Shown here: positions 44,334 through 53,003 of the stretch, in pieces
Layout: every line of letters starts with the position of its first letter
How positions within the stretch are numbered: the stretch's first letter is position 1
Assembly: GCA_025458865.1 (NCBI GenBank)
Contig: JALORP010000001.1
Coordinates: forward strand, 62,001-126,000
Direction: 5' to 3'
Length of the DNA stretch: 64,000 nt
DNA from: Steroidobacteraceae bacterium
GTDB taxonomy: Bacteria; Pseudomonadota; Gammaproteobacteria; Steroidobacterales; Steroidobacteraceae
The notes under the pieces: model-generated
Databases searched by the model: none
What the model was told of the DNA's origin: nothing
The model's input: the letters and a program-made list of their open reading frames with translations, nothing else
Program-made: the position numbers and the translations under genes

Positions 44334-45977
44334 TCAGCGCGCCGGCTCCGCGGCGCGCTGCAGCTTCACCACCTCGAAGCGGCCCTCGCCGTGCAGCCGG
44401 CGCAGCTCCTTCTTGTCGAGCTTGCCGACGCTGGTCTTCGGCAGCTCGGCCGGGAAGGCGAAGTACTCCGGGAGCCAGAAGCGCGCCACGCAATTGGTCA
44501 GGAACTCGCGCAGCTCCGCTGCGGACACGCTGTGTCCCGGGCGCGGGACGACGAGCACCAGCGGCCGCTCCTCCCAGCGCGGGTCGGGAATGCCGATCAC
44601 GGCCACTTCGAACACGGAGGGGTGCAGCGAGATCTGGTTCTCGAGGTCCACCGACGACACCCACTCGCCGCCTGACTTGATCACGTCCTTGGAGCGGTCG
44701 GTGATCTGCACGTAACCCCGCGGGTCGATGGTGCCGACGTCGCCGGTCCGCAGCCACCCGTCGGCCGTGAACGAGGAGGGTGACGCGCCCTGGTGGTATC
44801 CGCCGGTAACCCACGGGCCGCGCAGCTGGAGCTCGCCGACCGTATGCCCGTCTTCAGGCAGTCGCGCGTCGGCCTCGTCCACGAGCCGCACCTCCATGCC
44901 GGGCACGGGCCGGCCGCTCTTCGCGCGCCAGGCAGGCTCCTCCTCGGCGCGTGCATCACGCGGCGGGTGGGACAGGCAGCACATCGGGCTCGTCTCGGTC
45001 ATGCCCCAGCCCTGCAGCATCGGGATGCCCCAGCGCTCGCGGATCCGGCCGATCAGTGCGGGAGATACGGCGGATCCGCCGGAAACGATCACGCGGAAGC
45101 TCGACATGTCGACGCGGTCGTCGAGGTCGGCCTGCAGCAGGTCGTTGGCGAGCGTCGGTACGAGGGCCGTGAACGTGGGCCGCGCCTCGCGGATCATCTG
45201 CCGGATGTTCATGGCCTTCAGGTGTGGCCCCGGCAACAGCAGGTCCGCGCCGGCGAACCAGGCCGAGAACGGCAGCCCCCACGCGTTGGCGTGGAACATG
45301 GAGGGCAGGAGCAGGATCCGGTCGTCCTGGCAGATGCCGAACGTGTCGTGGCCCAGCGTTGCCAGGGTGTGCAGGAAGATGCTGCGGTGACTGTAGACGA
45401 TGCCCTTCGGCTCTCCGGTCGTGCCCGAGGTGTAGCAGGCGACGGCCGCCTGCCGTTCGTCCAGCTCCGGCCAGTCGAAGCGGGTGCCGTGCGACGCAAC
45501 CAGCGCCTCGTAACCGATCACCCTGGCTTCGCCGGCGGAGGCCGGCATCGGACCGCCGACCACGATGACATGGCGCAGCGAGGGCACCCGGTCCAGCACG
45601 GGCGCAAGCTGCGGCAGCAGCGAGGAGTCCGCGATGAGCACCGTGTCTTCGGCGTGGGCCATGATGCCGGCAACCTGCTCGGGGAAGAGCCGGATGTTCA
45701 GCGTATGCAGCACGGCGCCCATCGCCGGAACCGCCAGGTAGGCCTCCAGGTGCTGGCGGTGGTTCCAGCAGTAGGTGGCGACACGGTCGCCCCGGCGCAC
45801 GCCGAGGCCGGCGAGGCCCCCGGCCAGCGCCTCGACGCGCTGCGCCACCTGCTCGAACAGCACCGTTTCGAAGCGCTCTCCGTCGAAGCTGCGCACGAGG
45901 CTCCCGCCGTGCAGCCGGCTGCCGTGCCGCAGGATCATCTGCGTGGACAGGGGCAGATCCATCATCGTGGCCTTCAT
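44334..45977 (-). CDS. Acyl-CoA synthetase (AMP-forming, medium/long-chain type)
   Basis: A 547-residue ANL-superfamily ligase. The adenylation motif YTSGTTGEPKGIVYS, GWGMTETSP, the hinge TGDVG and the catalytic Lys region TSVGKLDKKELR are all present. It activates a carboxylic acid to its CoA thioester at ATP cost, the entry step for beta-oxidation. GAGGAGG is seven bases before the ATG. It is the last gene of a minus-strand run after the SDR and second kinase-like gene. Confidence 0.93.
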   Translation of the reverse strand: MKATMMDLPLSTQMILRHGSRLHGGSLVRSFDGERFETVLFEQVAQRVEALAGGLAGLGVRRGDRVATYCWNHRQHLEAYLAVPAMGAVLHTLNIRLFPEQVAGIMAHAEDTVLIADSSLLPQLAPVLDRVPSLRHVIVVGGPMPASAGEARVIGYEALVASHGTRFDWPELDERQAAVACYTSGTTGEPKGIVYSHRSIFLHTLATLGHDTFGICQDDRILLLPSMFHANAWGLPFSAWFAGADLLLPGPHLKAMNIRQMIREARPTFTALVPTLANDLLQADLDDRVDMSSFRVIVSGGSAVSPALIGRIRERWGIPMLQGWGMTETSPMCCLSHPPRDARAEEEPAWRAKSGRPVPGMEVRLVDEADARLPEDGHTVGELQLRGPWVTGGYHQGASPSSFTADGWLRTGDVGTIDPRGYVQITDRSKDVIKSGGEWVSSVDLENQISLHPSVFEVAVIGIPDPRWEERPLVLVVPRPGHSVSAAELREFLTNCVARFWLPEYFAFPAELPKTSVGKLDKKELRRLHGEGRFEVVKLQRAAEPAR

Positions 45978-46002
45978 CGCCGGACCTCCTCGCGGTCTCC
46001 GC

Positions 46003-47016
46003 TCATCTCAGCCCCGCGCGCAGCGCCGACTCGAGCAGCAGCGCCGGAACGTCGTGCTCGAGGTTGCGCGAGTAGTCGTCGGTGACCAGCCCCTTGCGAT
46101 ACAGCACGTAGGCGCCCTCGACGATCGATGCAAGGCGCCAGAAGGCGAACACCAGGTAGTAGTCGAGATCATCGACATCTATGCCGGTGGTGCGCGACCA
46201 GCGCGCGGCCAGCGCCTCGCGCGTCACCAGCCCGGGCACGCCGCGAGTCACCGCCTGCACGAAGGAAAAGCCCGGTGGGTCCACCTGGCGGGGACCCCAG
46301 AAGGCCAGCATCAGGCCGAGATCGCTCAACGGGTCACCGACCGTCGACAGCTCCCAGTCGATGATGGCGGCAAGCGCGGGCGCGTCGCGGCGGAACAGCG
46401 TGTTGTCGAGGTGGAAGTCGCCGTGCATCACCGCGGCGCGCGGCGCCGCCGGCAGCCGTTCGAGCAGCCAGCGGCCGATCTCTTCCACGAGCGGCAGATC
46501 CCGCACCGCCTCGCCGGCGCGGGCCTTCAGCCAGCGCTCGACCTGCTTCTGCACATAGGCTGCCGGGTTCGAGGGACCCTCCAGCCCGAGGGCGCGCCAG
46601 TCCAGCGCGTGCACTGCGGCGATGCCGTCCACCAGTTCCTCGCCGATCCGGCTCAGCGTTTCGGCACCCTCGGCGTAGGCCGCGGGCAGGTCGCGGGTGA
46701 TCGCCACCCCATCGACGAACTCCACGACCAGGAAGGGCTGGCCGATGACCGACGCGTCTTCGCAGAAACCGAGTGCGCGGGGCACTCGGGCGTGCCCGGC
46801 GAGCGCCAGCAGCATGCGGTGCTCGCGCCGGACGCCGTTCGCGGCGCTGGCGGAAATGGCGTTGTCGGGCGGCCTGCGCAGGACGGCCTGCCCGCCGCGG
46901 TGGACGATGAGCTGCGTCACGTTCGAGTTGCCGCCACCGAGGCGCCGGCCGGGGACCGCGTCCTCCAGGCCGACGTGATCAGCGAGCCAGGCGGCCAGGC
47001 GCGCGTCGGCATCCAT
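46003..47016 (-). CDS. APH-family phosphotransferase, ACAD11 N-terminal-like (2)
   Basis: A 337-residue paralogue of the protein at 35984-37042, with nucleotide loop RRLGGGNSNVTQLI, catalytic loop MHGDFHLDNTLFRR and IIDWELSTVGDPLSD. It has the same family outlook: kinase of a small molecule, possibly a hydroxyacyl-CoA. The start ATG shares its A with the stop codon of the SDR upstream (TGATG), so the two are translationally coupled. The acyl-CoA synthetase follows. Confidence 0.85.
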   Translation of the reverse strand: MDADARLAAWLADHVGLEDAVPGRRLGGGNSNVTQLIVHRGGQAVLRRPPDNAISASAANGVRREHRMLLALAGHARVPRALGFCEDASVIGQPFLVVEFVDGVAITRDLPAAYAEGAETLSRIGEELVDGIAAVHALDWRALGLEGPSNPAAYVQKQVERWLKARAGEAVRDLPLVEEIGRWLLERLPAAPRAAVMHGDFHLDNTLFRRDAPALAAIIDWELSTVGDPLSDLGLMLAFWGPRQVDPPGFSFVQAVTRGVPGLVTREALAARWSRTTGIDVDDLDYYLVFAFWRLASIVEGAYVLYRKGLVTDDYSRNLEHDVPALLLESALRAGLR

Positions 47017-47729
47017 CACAGCTGGCAGAGCATGCCGCCGTCGGTCGGGATGACGGCGCCGGTCATGTACGTCGAGCCAGCCACCCACCAGATCACCTCG
47101 GCGATCTCCTCCTCGGTGCCGGTGCGCCGCAGCGGGATGCGTGCGACGAGGCGCTCGCGGGCCTTGTCGTCGAGCGCCGAGGTCATCTCCGTGATCACGA
47201 GGCCCGGCACGACGAGGTTCACGCGAACCTGCCGTGCCGCGAGTTCGACCGCCAGCACGCGCGTGAGGCCGGCGAGACCGGCCTTGGAGGCGCCGTAGGG
47301 GCTGTCGCCGGGGAAGCCGCGGAAGCCCACGACCGCCCCGACGTTGACGATGGAACCGCCCTCGCCCATGTGGGGCAGGACGGCGCGGATGCAGTGCAGC
47401 GGCCCGCCCAGGTTGGTGGCGAGGACCGCATCCCAGTCTTCGAGCGAGAGTCGGTGGACCTTGCCGCCGCGGTGGAGCCCTGCATTGTTGACCAGCACGT
47501 CCACGCCGCCCCAGGCGGCGGCGACCGTTTCGACCGCAGCCTGGACGGACGCGGGGTCGCTCACGTCGGCCGCGATGCCGAGGGCCTGCGGTCCGAGTGC
47601 GGCGGCGATCGCTGCCGGGTCCAGGCGACGGGCAAGGACGGCGACGCGGTCACCGCGCGACGCCGCGGCTCGTGCGGTCGCGAGGCCCACGCCGCGCGAG
47701 CCCCCGGTGACGATCCAGCGTCTGCTCAT
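47016..47729 (-). CDS. Short-chain dehydrogenase/reductase family, catalytic Ser replaced
   Basis: A 237-residue SDR of FabG style. TGGSRGVG, NNAG (81-84) and the active pair Y145-GAS-K149 are normal. The Ser that usually stands 13 residues before the Tyr is Ala132 (VNVGAVVGF). Activity may be reduced or altered. It probably handles a hydroxy/keto intermediate of the island. The ATG at 47729 begins the Rossmann fold naturally. Confidence 0.85.
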   Translation of the reverse strand: MSRRWIVTGGSRGVGLATARAAASRGDRVAVLARRLDPAAIAAALGPQALGIAADVSDPASVQAAVETVAAAWGGVDVLVNNAGLHRGGKVHRLSLEDWDAVLATNLGGPLHCIRAVLPHMGEGGSIVNVGAVVGFRGFPGDSPYGASKAGLAGLTRVLAVELAARQVRVNLVVPGLVITEMTSALDDKARERLVARIPLRRTGTEEEIAEVIWWVAGSTYMTGAVIPTDGGMLCQL

Positions 47730-47792
47730 GTGGTGTTCCGGTCCCCGATGAAACGGCGGCCGCGCCGTGTCCACGGGCGGCCGCTTGAGGAA

Positions 47793-47823
47793 GCCGGCGC
47801 GCGGATGCGTTCCGCGCGCCGGC
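47793..47823 (-). terminator. Hairpin after the TonB receptor gene
   Basis: A perfect 13-bp stem (GCCGGCGCGCGGA / TCCGCGCGCCGGC) with a 5-base loop begins ten bases after the receptor's stop codon. On the minus strand TTCC follows, a weak T-run. It probably separates the abundant receptor message from the SDR-kinase-ligase genes downstream. Confidence 0.6.
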
Positions 47824-47832
47824 GAGGCACTG

Positions 47833-50100
47833 CTAGAAGTTGTGGCTCAGTCGCAGGCCGTAGGCGCGCGGCGGCCGCGCCGTCGCGTAGGTCCAAAGGC
47901 CCGCGAAGTCGAGGCTGGTTCCGACGTCGTAGGCCTGGGTCCACGTGTCGTCGTCGGTGAGGTTGATGCCCCAGAGCGCGACGATCGTCTCCCCGAAGCG
48001 GTAGCTGATCGAGGCATCGAGCGTCTCGTGCGCCTTGGCCTTGCCCTGCGGCGAGTTCAGGAAAGTCAGCTCCTGGTCGCCGACGAGCCGGAAGTCCGCC
48101 TGGAGGGTGAACTTGCCGTTCAGCGCGTCGAACGTATAGGTCGGTGAGAGCGTGGCGGTGTAGTCCGGCGCGCGGCGCAGGCTGAGATAGGTCAGGTCGC
48201 GGTCGTCGCCCGGACCCACGTCCGTGCCCGGGTCAACCAACGTCTTGTACTCTGCATCGAGGAGCCCCAGGTTCGCCGACAGCGTGAAGTTGTCGGTGAT
48301 GACCGCGGCGAAGTCGATTTCGAGGCCCATGATGTCCACTGAAGACGCGTTGACGACGATCGTCTGCTGGCCGGTGCCGACGCCCGTCGGGACGCTCTGC
48401 TCCTCCTGCTTGTCATCGTATTTCATGAAGAAGACCGAGCCGTTGAGCCGCAGGCGCCCGTCCATCCAGGTGGTCTTCCAGCCGAGCTCGTAATTGTCGA
48501 CGGTCTCGGGGTCGTAGGGGATCGCCGCCGCGATGTAGGTGCCCGGGCGACCGCTGAAGCCGCCTGCGCGGAAGCCCTTCGAGTACAGGCCGTAGAGCAT
48601 CACGTCCTCGTTCATGCGGTACCGCAGGCTTGCCTTCGGCGTGAACTCGCTCCAGTCCTTCTTGAATGGATTGTCCAGGCTGCCTTCGACCGCGAGCTCG
48701 GGCATGGTCGGGTCGATAAGGCCGCTGTCCTTTTCGTCCTCGGTGTAGCGGCCGCCGAGTGTAAGTGTCCAGGCGTCGTTGATCCTGTAGTCGCCTTCGA
48801 TGAAGAACGCGGTGGACTCCGTGTTCTGCACGACCGTCTGCGGCACCTCGAGCACGGTGCCGGCAGGCAGGCCGAAGAGGATGTCGCCGAAACCGATATA
48901 GCTGTTCAGGTCGATGCGGTAGTTGGAATCCCAGTAGTAGAGGCCAGCGGTATAGCTCAGCCGGTCACCCCCGAAAGTCAGCCGCAGCTCGTGGCTTTGC
49001 TGCTCCCAGGTCGCCGGGCGGTCCGTGTGGTACAGCGTGAGAGAGGTGCCATCCCAGTCCTGATAGACCTTTTCGTCGGTCGAGAAGTCGCCGAAAACGT
49101 AGTCGACCGTGTACTGGTCATTGATTGCCCAGTTGATCGTGGCGATGTGCAGTTCGCTGTCGAAGTAGGTCTGGTAGGGCTCGCCATCGGCCGAGCCGTC
49201 GCCGTTCTGCAGCACCGTGTAGCGGTCACCCGACTGCGGCGTCTGTACGCCCTGCGCGCACTGGCCGTAAGCGATGCAGAACAGCTGGTCAGGCTGCGCC
49301 ATGTTGAGAGTGGTGTTTGCGTCCTGATCCTGCCAGGTCTTGTCGAAGCGGTAGTAGATCTCGAGGTTCTCGGTAGGCCGGAAGGTGAACGCCGGGCTCA
49401 CCGACTGGAACTCGGACTTGCCGACATCCCGGTCGAGCGTCCGGTTGTAGAACCAGCCGTCGTGCTCGCGAATCGCGCCGCCGAGCTTGAAAGCGAACTT
49501 GTCGTTCACCGGCACGTTCACATAGCCGTCGAGCTGCATGTCGCCATGGTTGCCCGCGCCAGCCCGCACCGCGCCGCCGAAGCCGTCGAAGCCCGGCTTG
49601 CCGCGCAGCACGTTGATGACGCCCCCGATGGAGTTGCGGCCGAACAGGGTTCCCTGAGGGCCGCGCAGCACCTCGATGCCCTCGATGTCGAGCGACTTGA
49701 TCATCGCGCCGGAGTTGACGCCAATAAAGATGCCGTCGACGACCACGCCGACAGTCGGGTCGAAGTTCTTCTCGACATCCGTTGTGCCGACGCCACGGAT
49801 GGAGATCGCGGCCGGACTGCCCGGTCCCTGCTGGATGTCATGGATGATCAGGTTTGGCGCAATGTTCGCCATCGACTGGAGGTCGGCATCGAACCGCCGC
49901 TCGAGCTCAGCGGCTCCCAGCGCGCTGATGGACGTGCCGACGTCCTGCAGGTTCTCGACGCGTTTGCGCGCCGTAACCGTGATTTCCTCGAGCGCCCCCA
50001 CCGTCGGCTCCGCCGCGCCGGCGACCGGTGCCGTCGCCGCCGAGCCGAGCGCCAGCGCTATCGCCATCGCAAGACGCGTGTTTGCCTTCGCAGTGATCAT
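47833..50100 (-). CDS. TonB-dependent outer-membrane receptor
   Basis: A 755-residue outer-membrane receptor. Signal peptide (to about AGAA), TonB box (LEEITVTARKR), plug domain (about 45-160; SIRGVGTTD, LRGPQGTLFGRNSIGG) and a 22-strand barrel ending in YGLRLSHNF with the usual terminal Phe. This Fe-unlike, GTLFGRN-type group is widespread for uptake of organic substrates in catabolic clusters. GGAGGGGG before the ATG at 50100 supports the start. It is divergent from the acyl-CoA dehydrogenase gene across a candidate TetR operator. Confidence 0.93.
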   Translation of the reverse strand: MITAKANTRLAMAIALALGSAATAPVAGAAEPTVGALEEITVTARKRVENLQDVGTSISALGAAELERRFDADLQSMANIAPNLIIHDIQQGPGSPAAISIRGVGTTDVEKNFDPTVGVVVDGIFIGVNSGAMIKSLDIEGIEVLRGPQGTLFGRNSIGGVINVLRGKPGFDGFGGAVRAGAGNHGDMQLDGYVNVPVNDKFAFKLGGAIREHDGWFYNRTLDRDVGKSEFQSVSPAFTFRPTENLEIYYRFDKTWQDQDANTTLNMAQPDQLFCIAYGQCAQGVQTPQSGDRYTVLQNGDGSADGEPYQTYFDSELHIATINWAINDQYTVDYVFGDFSTDEKVYQDWDGTSLTLYHTDRPATWEQQSHELRLTFGGDRLSYTAGLYYWDSNYRIDLNSYIGFGDILFGLPAGTVLEVPQTVVQNTESTAFFIEGDYRINDAWTLTLGGRYTEDEKDSGLIDPTMPELAVEGSLDNPFKKDWSEFTPKASLRYRMNEDVMLYGLYSKGFRAGGFSGRPGTYIAAAIPYDPETVDNYELGWKTTWMDGRLRLNGSVFFMKYDDKQEEQSVPTGVGTGQQTIVVNASSVDIMGLEIDFAAVITDNFTLSANLGLLDAEYKTLVDPGTDVGPGDDRDLTYLSLRRAPDYTATLSPTYTFDALNGKFTLQADFRLVGDQELTFLNSPQGKAKAHETLDASISYRFGETIVALWGINLTDDDTWTQAYDVGTSLDFAGLWTYATARPPRAYGLRLSHNF

Positions 50101-50122
50101 TGGCCCCCTCCAGAAGTTGTTG

Positions 50123-50141
50123 ATGCGTTGAGGCAACGCAT
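50123..50141. promoter_or_regulatory. 19-bp palindrome in the TonB receptor leader
   Basis: ATGCGTTG and CAACGCAT are perfect arms around a 3-base centre, 22 bases upstream of the receptor start. It has the same arm length and spacing as the TetR-type sites but a different sequence. It could be a second operator or a leader hairpin. Confidence 0.35.
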
Positions 50142-50173
50142 TCGCCGCCTCTCGACCGCGCCAAGATAATCGG

Positions 50174-50206
50174 CTTGTTGTCGTCTAGCAAGTGTGTCCC
50201 TATACT
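50174..50206 (+). promoter_or_regulatory. Candidate TetR operator, site C, over a promoter
   Basis: CTTGTTGTCGTCTAGCAAG (50174-50192) matches the TetR-promoter palindrome in 13 of 16 half-site positions with the same spacing. On the plus strand, TTGTCG (50178-50183) and TATACT (50201-50206) are 17 bases apart, giving a plausible promoter toward the acyl-CoA dehydrogenase that a bound repressor would block. The leader would be about 140 bases and contains a second interrupted palindrome (GTATGT/ACATAC). Confidence 0.55.
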
Positions 50207-50350
50207 CGGGCAAGACCGCGCGGCCGAAGCCGCAAAGCGGCGACACAGGGGGAGATCCTGTTGTTGCACCGCATACAAGGCGGTATGTCCTGTACATACG
50301 AATGCCCGGGCCCTGCGGCGCCGGGCACATAGCCCGGGAAGCGCAAGAGA

Positions 50351-51664
50351 ATGGCGTGGGATTTCGAGACCGACCCTGAGTTCCAGTCGAAGCTGGACTG
50401 GATGGATCATTTCGTCCGCGAGGAGGTCGAGCCGCTCGATCTGGTTTTCCGGGGGCCCGCGGACCCGTTCGACCCGGGCAGGCGCGGCCCGGCGGCGGCC
50501 ATGGCGCCCCTCAAGAAGATCGTCCAGGAGCAGGGCCTGTGGGCCTGTCACCTTGGCCCGGAGCTCGGCGGCAAGGGCTATGGGCAGGTGAAGCTCGGAT
50601 TGATGAACGAGATCCTCGGCCGCAGCCGCTTCGCGCCGACGGTCTTCGGCTGCCAGGCGCCGGATACCGGCAACGCCGAGATCCTGGCGCGTTTCGGCAC
50701 GCCCGAGCAGAAGCGCAAGTACCTCGAGCCGTTGCTGGCCGGGGAGATCGCCTCCTGCTACTCGATGACTGAGCCCCAGGCGGGCGCCGACCCGGGCCAG
50801 TTCACCTGCAGCGCGCGCCTCGACGGCGACGAATGGGTCATCGACGGCGAGAAGTGGTACGCCTCACACGCCGACTTCTCGCGCTTCCTGCTGGTCGTGG
50901 TCGTAACCGACCCGGACGTACCCATCCACCAGGGTGCGTCGATCCTCATCGTGGATCGCGATACGCCCGGACTCGAGGTCGTCCGCAACGTCGCCGTCGG
51001 CATGCACTCCGAGCCGGGCGCGGGCGTACACGGCCACCTGCGCTTCAGCAATTGCCGGATTCCGGCCGCCAACATCCTCGGCAAGCCGGGCCAGGGATTC
51101 GAGGTTGCGCAGTCGCGGCTCGGCGGCGGGCGCATCCACCACGCCATGCGCACGGTCGGGGTCATGAAGCGGGCGCTCGAAATGATGTGCGAGCGCGCCC
51201 TGTCGCGCACGACCAAGGGCGAGCTGCTATCGGCCAAGCAGCTGACGCAGGAGAAGATCGCGGACTCCTACACCCAGATCACGCAGTTCCGCCTGCACGT
51301 GCTGTATGCGGCCTGGCTCATCGACAAGCACCAGGCCTACACGCGCGAGGTCCGGCGCGAGATCGCGGCGGTCAAGGCCGCGATGCCAGGGGTGCTGCGC
51401 GACGTCGTGTACCGTGCGCTGCACCTGCACGGCTCGCTGGGCATGTCGAACGACACGCCCCTCATGGCCATGTGGTCCTACGTGCCCGAGATGGGCATCG
51501 TGGACGGGCCGACCGAGGTGCACAAGTTCACGGTGGCGAAGGAGCTGCTGCGCGGCCGGGCAGGCACGACGGCGCAGTTCCCCGATTACTACTACCCGAA
51601 CGCGATCGAGAAGGCGCGCGCCAAGCTGGCGCACGCCCTCGAACTCGAGGTCGGCAATCTCTGA
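50351..51664 (+). CDS. Acyl-CoA dehydrogenase, ACAD10/11-like
   Basis: A 437-residue flavoenzyme. The FAD/substrate segment (CYSMTEPQAGADPGQF, DGEKWYASHADFSRFL) and helical C-terminal domain are typical. The C-terminal GIVDGPTEVHKFTVAKELL has the ACAD10/11 form rather than the usual YEGT motif. That subfamily includes fusions to an APH kinase domain; here the kinases are separate genes (35984 and 46003). It introduces a 2,3 double bond into an acyl-CoA or, if like ACAD11, processes a phosphorylated 4-hydroxyacyl-CoA. Confidence 0.9.
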   Translation: MAWDFETDPEFQSKLDWMDHFVREEVEPLDLVFRGPADPFDPGRRGPAAAMAPLKKIVQEQGLWACHLGPELGGKGYGQVKLGLMNEILGRSRFAPTVFGCQAPDTGNAEILARFGTPEQKRKYLEPLLAGEIASCYSMTEPQAGADPGQFTCSARLDGDEWVIDGEKWYASHADFSRFLLVVVVTDPDVPIHQGASILIVDRDTPGLEVVRNVAVGMHSEPGAGVHGHLRFSNCRIPAANILGKPGQGFEVAQSRLGGGRIHHAMRTVGVMKRALEMMCERALSRTTKGELLSAKQLTQEKIADSYTQITQFRLHVLYAAWLIDKHQAYTREVRREIAAVKAAMPGVLRDVVYRALHLHGSLGMSNDTPLMAMWSYVPEMGIVDGPTEVHKFTVAKELLRGRAGTTAQFPDYYYPNAIEKARAKLAHALELEVGNL

Positions 51665-51687
51665 GAATCCCGCGGGGGGGTGATGCT

Positions 51688-52167
51688 GTGAGCAACGAAG
51701 GCGTCGTCAAGGAGCTGCTGCAGCGCATCGACCGGCTGGAGAGCCGCCAGGCGATGCGCGACCTCGTGACCGACTACTGCCAGGGCTTCGACCGGGGCGA
51801 TTTCGACCGCTTCCTGTCCATCTGGTGGGAGGACTGCGTGTGGGACATCGGCCCGCCATTCGGCGCCTTCGCCGGCCATGCGGGCATCGAGAAGGCCGTC
51901 AAGGAGGTGCTGTGGCCGGTCTGGCGCGAGACCCACCACCTGACGAGCAACCTCAAGGTCGCCTTCGAGGATGCTGACAACGCGCGCGGCGAGTGCGACG
52001 TGGACTGCATGGGGGCGACCCGCGACGACGTCGTGCAGATGATCAGTGCCACTTACCGCGACCACTTCCAGCGCCGCAACGGGGTCTGGAAGATCGCGCG
52101 CCGCGACGTCACGATCCACTACTTCAACCCGATCCCCGGCGCGCAGATGACGCCGCCGCCGGCCTGA
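51688..52167 (+). CDS. NTF2/SnoaL-like protein
   Basis: A 159-residue protein of the nuclear-transport-factor-2-like fold (RLESRQAMRDLVTDYCQGFDRGDFDRFLSIW split across the first helices, then WDIGPPFGAFAGH). Members in catabolic clusters include ring hydroxylase small subunits, dehydratases and isomerases; the site residues do not settle which. A GTG start at 51688 follows a long G-run. It lies between the dehydrogenase and hydrolase genes in one plus-strand run. Confidence 0.78.
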   Translation: MSNEGVVKELLQRIDRLESRQAMRDLVTDYCQGFDRGDFDRFLSIWWEDCVWDIGPPFGAFAGHAGIEKAVKEVLWPVWRETHHLTSNLKVAFEDADNARGECDVDCMGATRDDVVQMISATYRDHFQRRNGVWKIARRDVTIHYFNPIPGAQMTPPPA

Positions 52168-52184
52168 CCCGCACGGAGGTCCCC

Positions 52185-52991
52185 ATGGCCTATCTCGCCG
52201 TTGCCGACGACCGCAAGATCTACTTCGAGCACTACCCGGGCAAGGGGCTGCCGGTGGTGCTGATCCACGGGTGGGGCATGAGCTGCCGCGTCTGGGACAC
52301 CACGCTCGTCGCGCTGCAGGAGGCCGGCCACGCGGTGGTCAGCTTCGACCAGCGCGGCTGCGGCAGTTCGGACAAGGACTTCCCGGTGATCTCGATCGAG
52401 CAGTCGGCTGCCGACGCGGTGGCCCTGCTCAGGCACCTCGGCATCGGCCGTGCGGCCGTGAACGGCTGGTCGCTCGGCGGCGCCGTGGCGGTCGAGACCG
52501 CCAGGCTGCTCGGCCCGGCCTGCGCCGGCGTGGTGGTGACGGCGGGCGCGACGCCGCGCTACGTGCAGGCGCCCGACTTCCCGCAAGGCAACCCGCCCGG
52601 CAGCACCGCGCAGACCGTGGCGATGCTGCGGGCCGACCGCGCGAATTTCCTGTACGCCCTCTCGCAGGGCGTCTGCGCCGTGCCGCAGTCCCCGCAGATG
52701 ATCGAGTGGATGTGGTCCATCTTCATGCAGGCGGGTCCCGGTGCCGACGCTGCGCTGCTGCAGCTCGACACGGTCGACCAGCGCGCGACCCTGGCCGCGC
52801 TCGAAGCCCCGCTGCTGTCCATCGTGGGAGCGAAGGACGCCATCGTCCCGCCCGACATCTGCCGCGCTGCCGGGCGGCTCGCGAAGCGCGGCTCCGTCGT
52901 CGAGTTCGAGGAGTGCGGCCACGCACCCTTCATCGAGGACGGCCCGCGCTACCGCAGCGTGCTGCTCGACTTCCTCGCCAAGATCGCCTGA
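52185..52991 (+). CDS. Alpha/beta hydrolase
   Basis: A 268-residue hydrolase with an intact triad: nucleophile Ser96 in NGWSLGGA, acid in VGAKDAIVPP and His in EECGHAPFIED, plus oxyanion segment LIHGWGMS. Substrates in such clusters are often esters or lactones, so it could open the product of the Baeyer-Villiger-type enzyme at 41905; this is inference. ACGGAGG precedes the ATG. Confidence 0.88.
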   Translation: MAYLAVADDRKIYFEHYPGKGLPVVLIHGWGMSCRVWDTTLVALQEAGHAVVSFDQRGCGSSDKDFPVISIEQSAADAVALLRHLGIGRAAVNGWSLGGAVAVETARLLGPACAGVVVTAGATPRYVQAPDFPQGNPPGSTAQTVAMLRADRANFLYALSQGVCAVPQSPQMIEWMWSIFMQAGPGADAALLQLDTVDQRATLAALEAPLLSIVGAKDAIVPPDICRAAGRLAKRGSVVEFEECGHAPFIEDGPRYRSVLLDFLAKIA

Positions 52992-53003
52992 CCGGGGGAT
53001 GCC

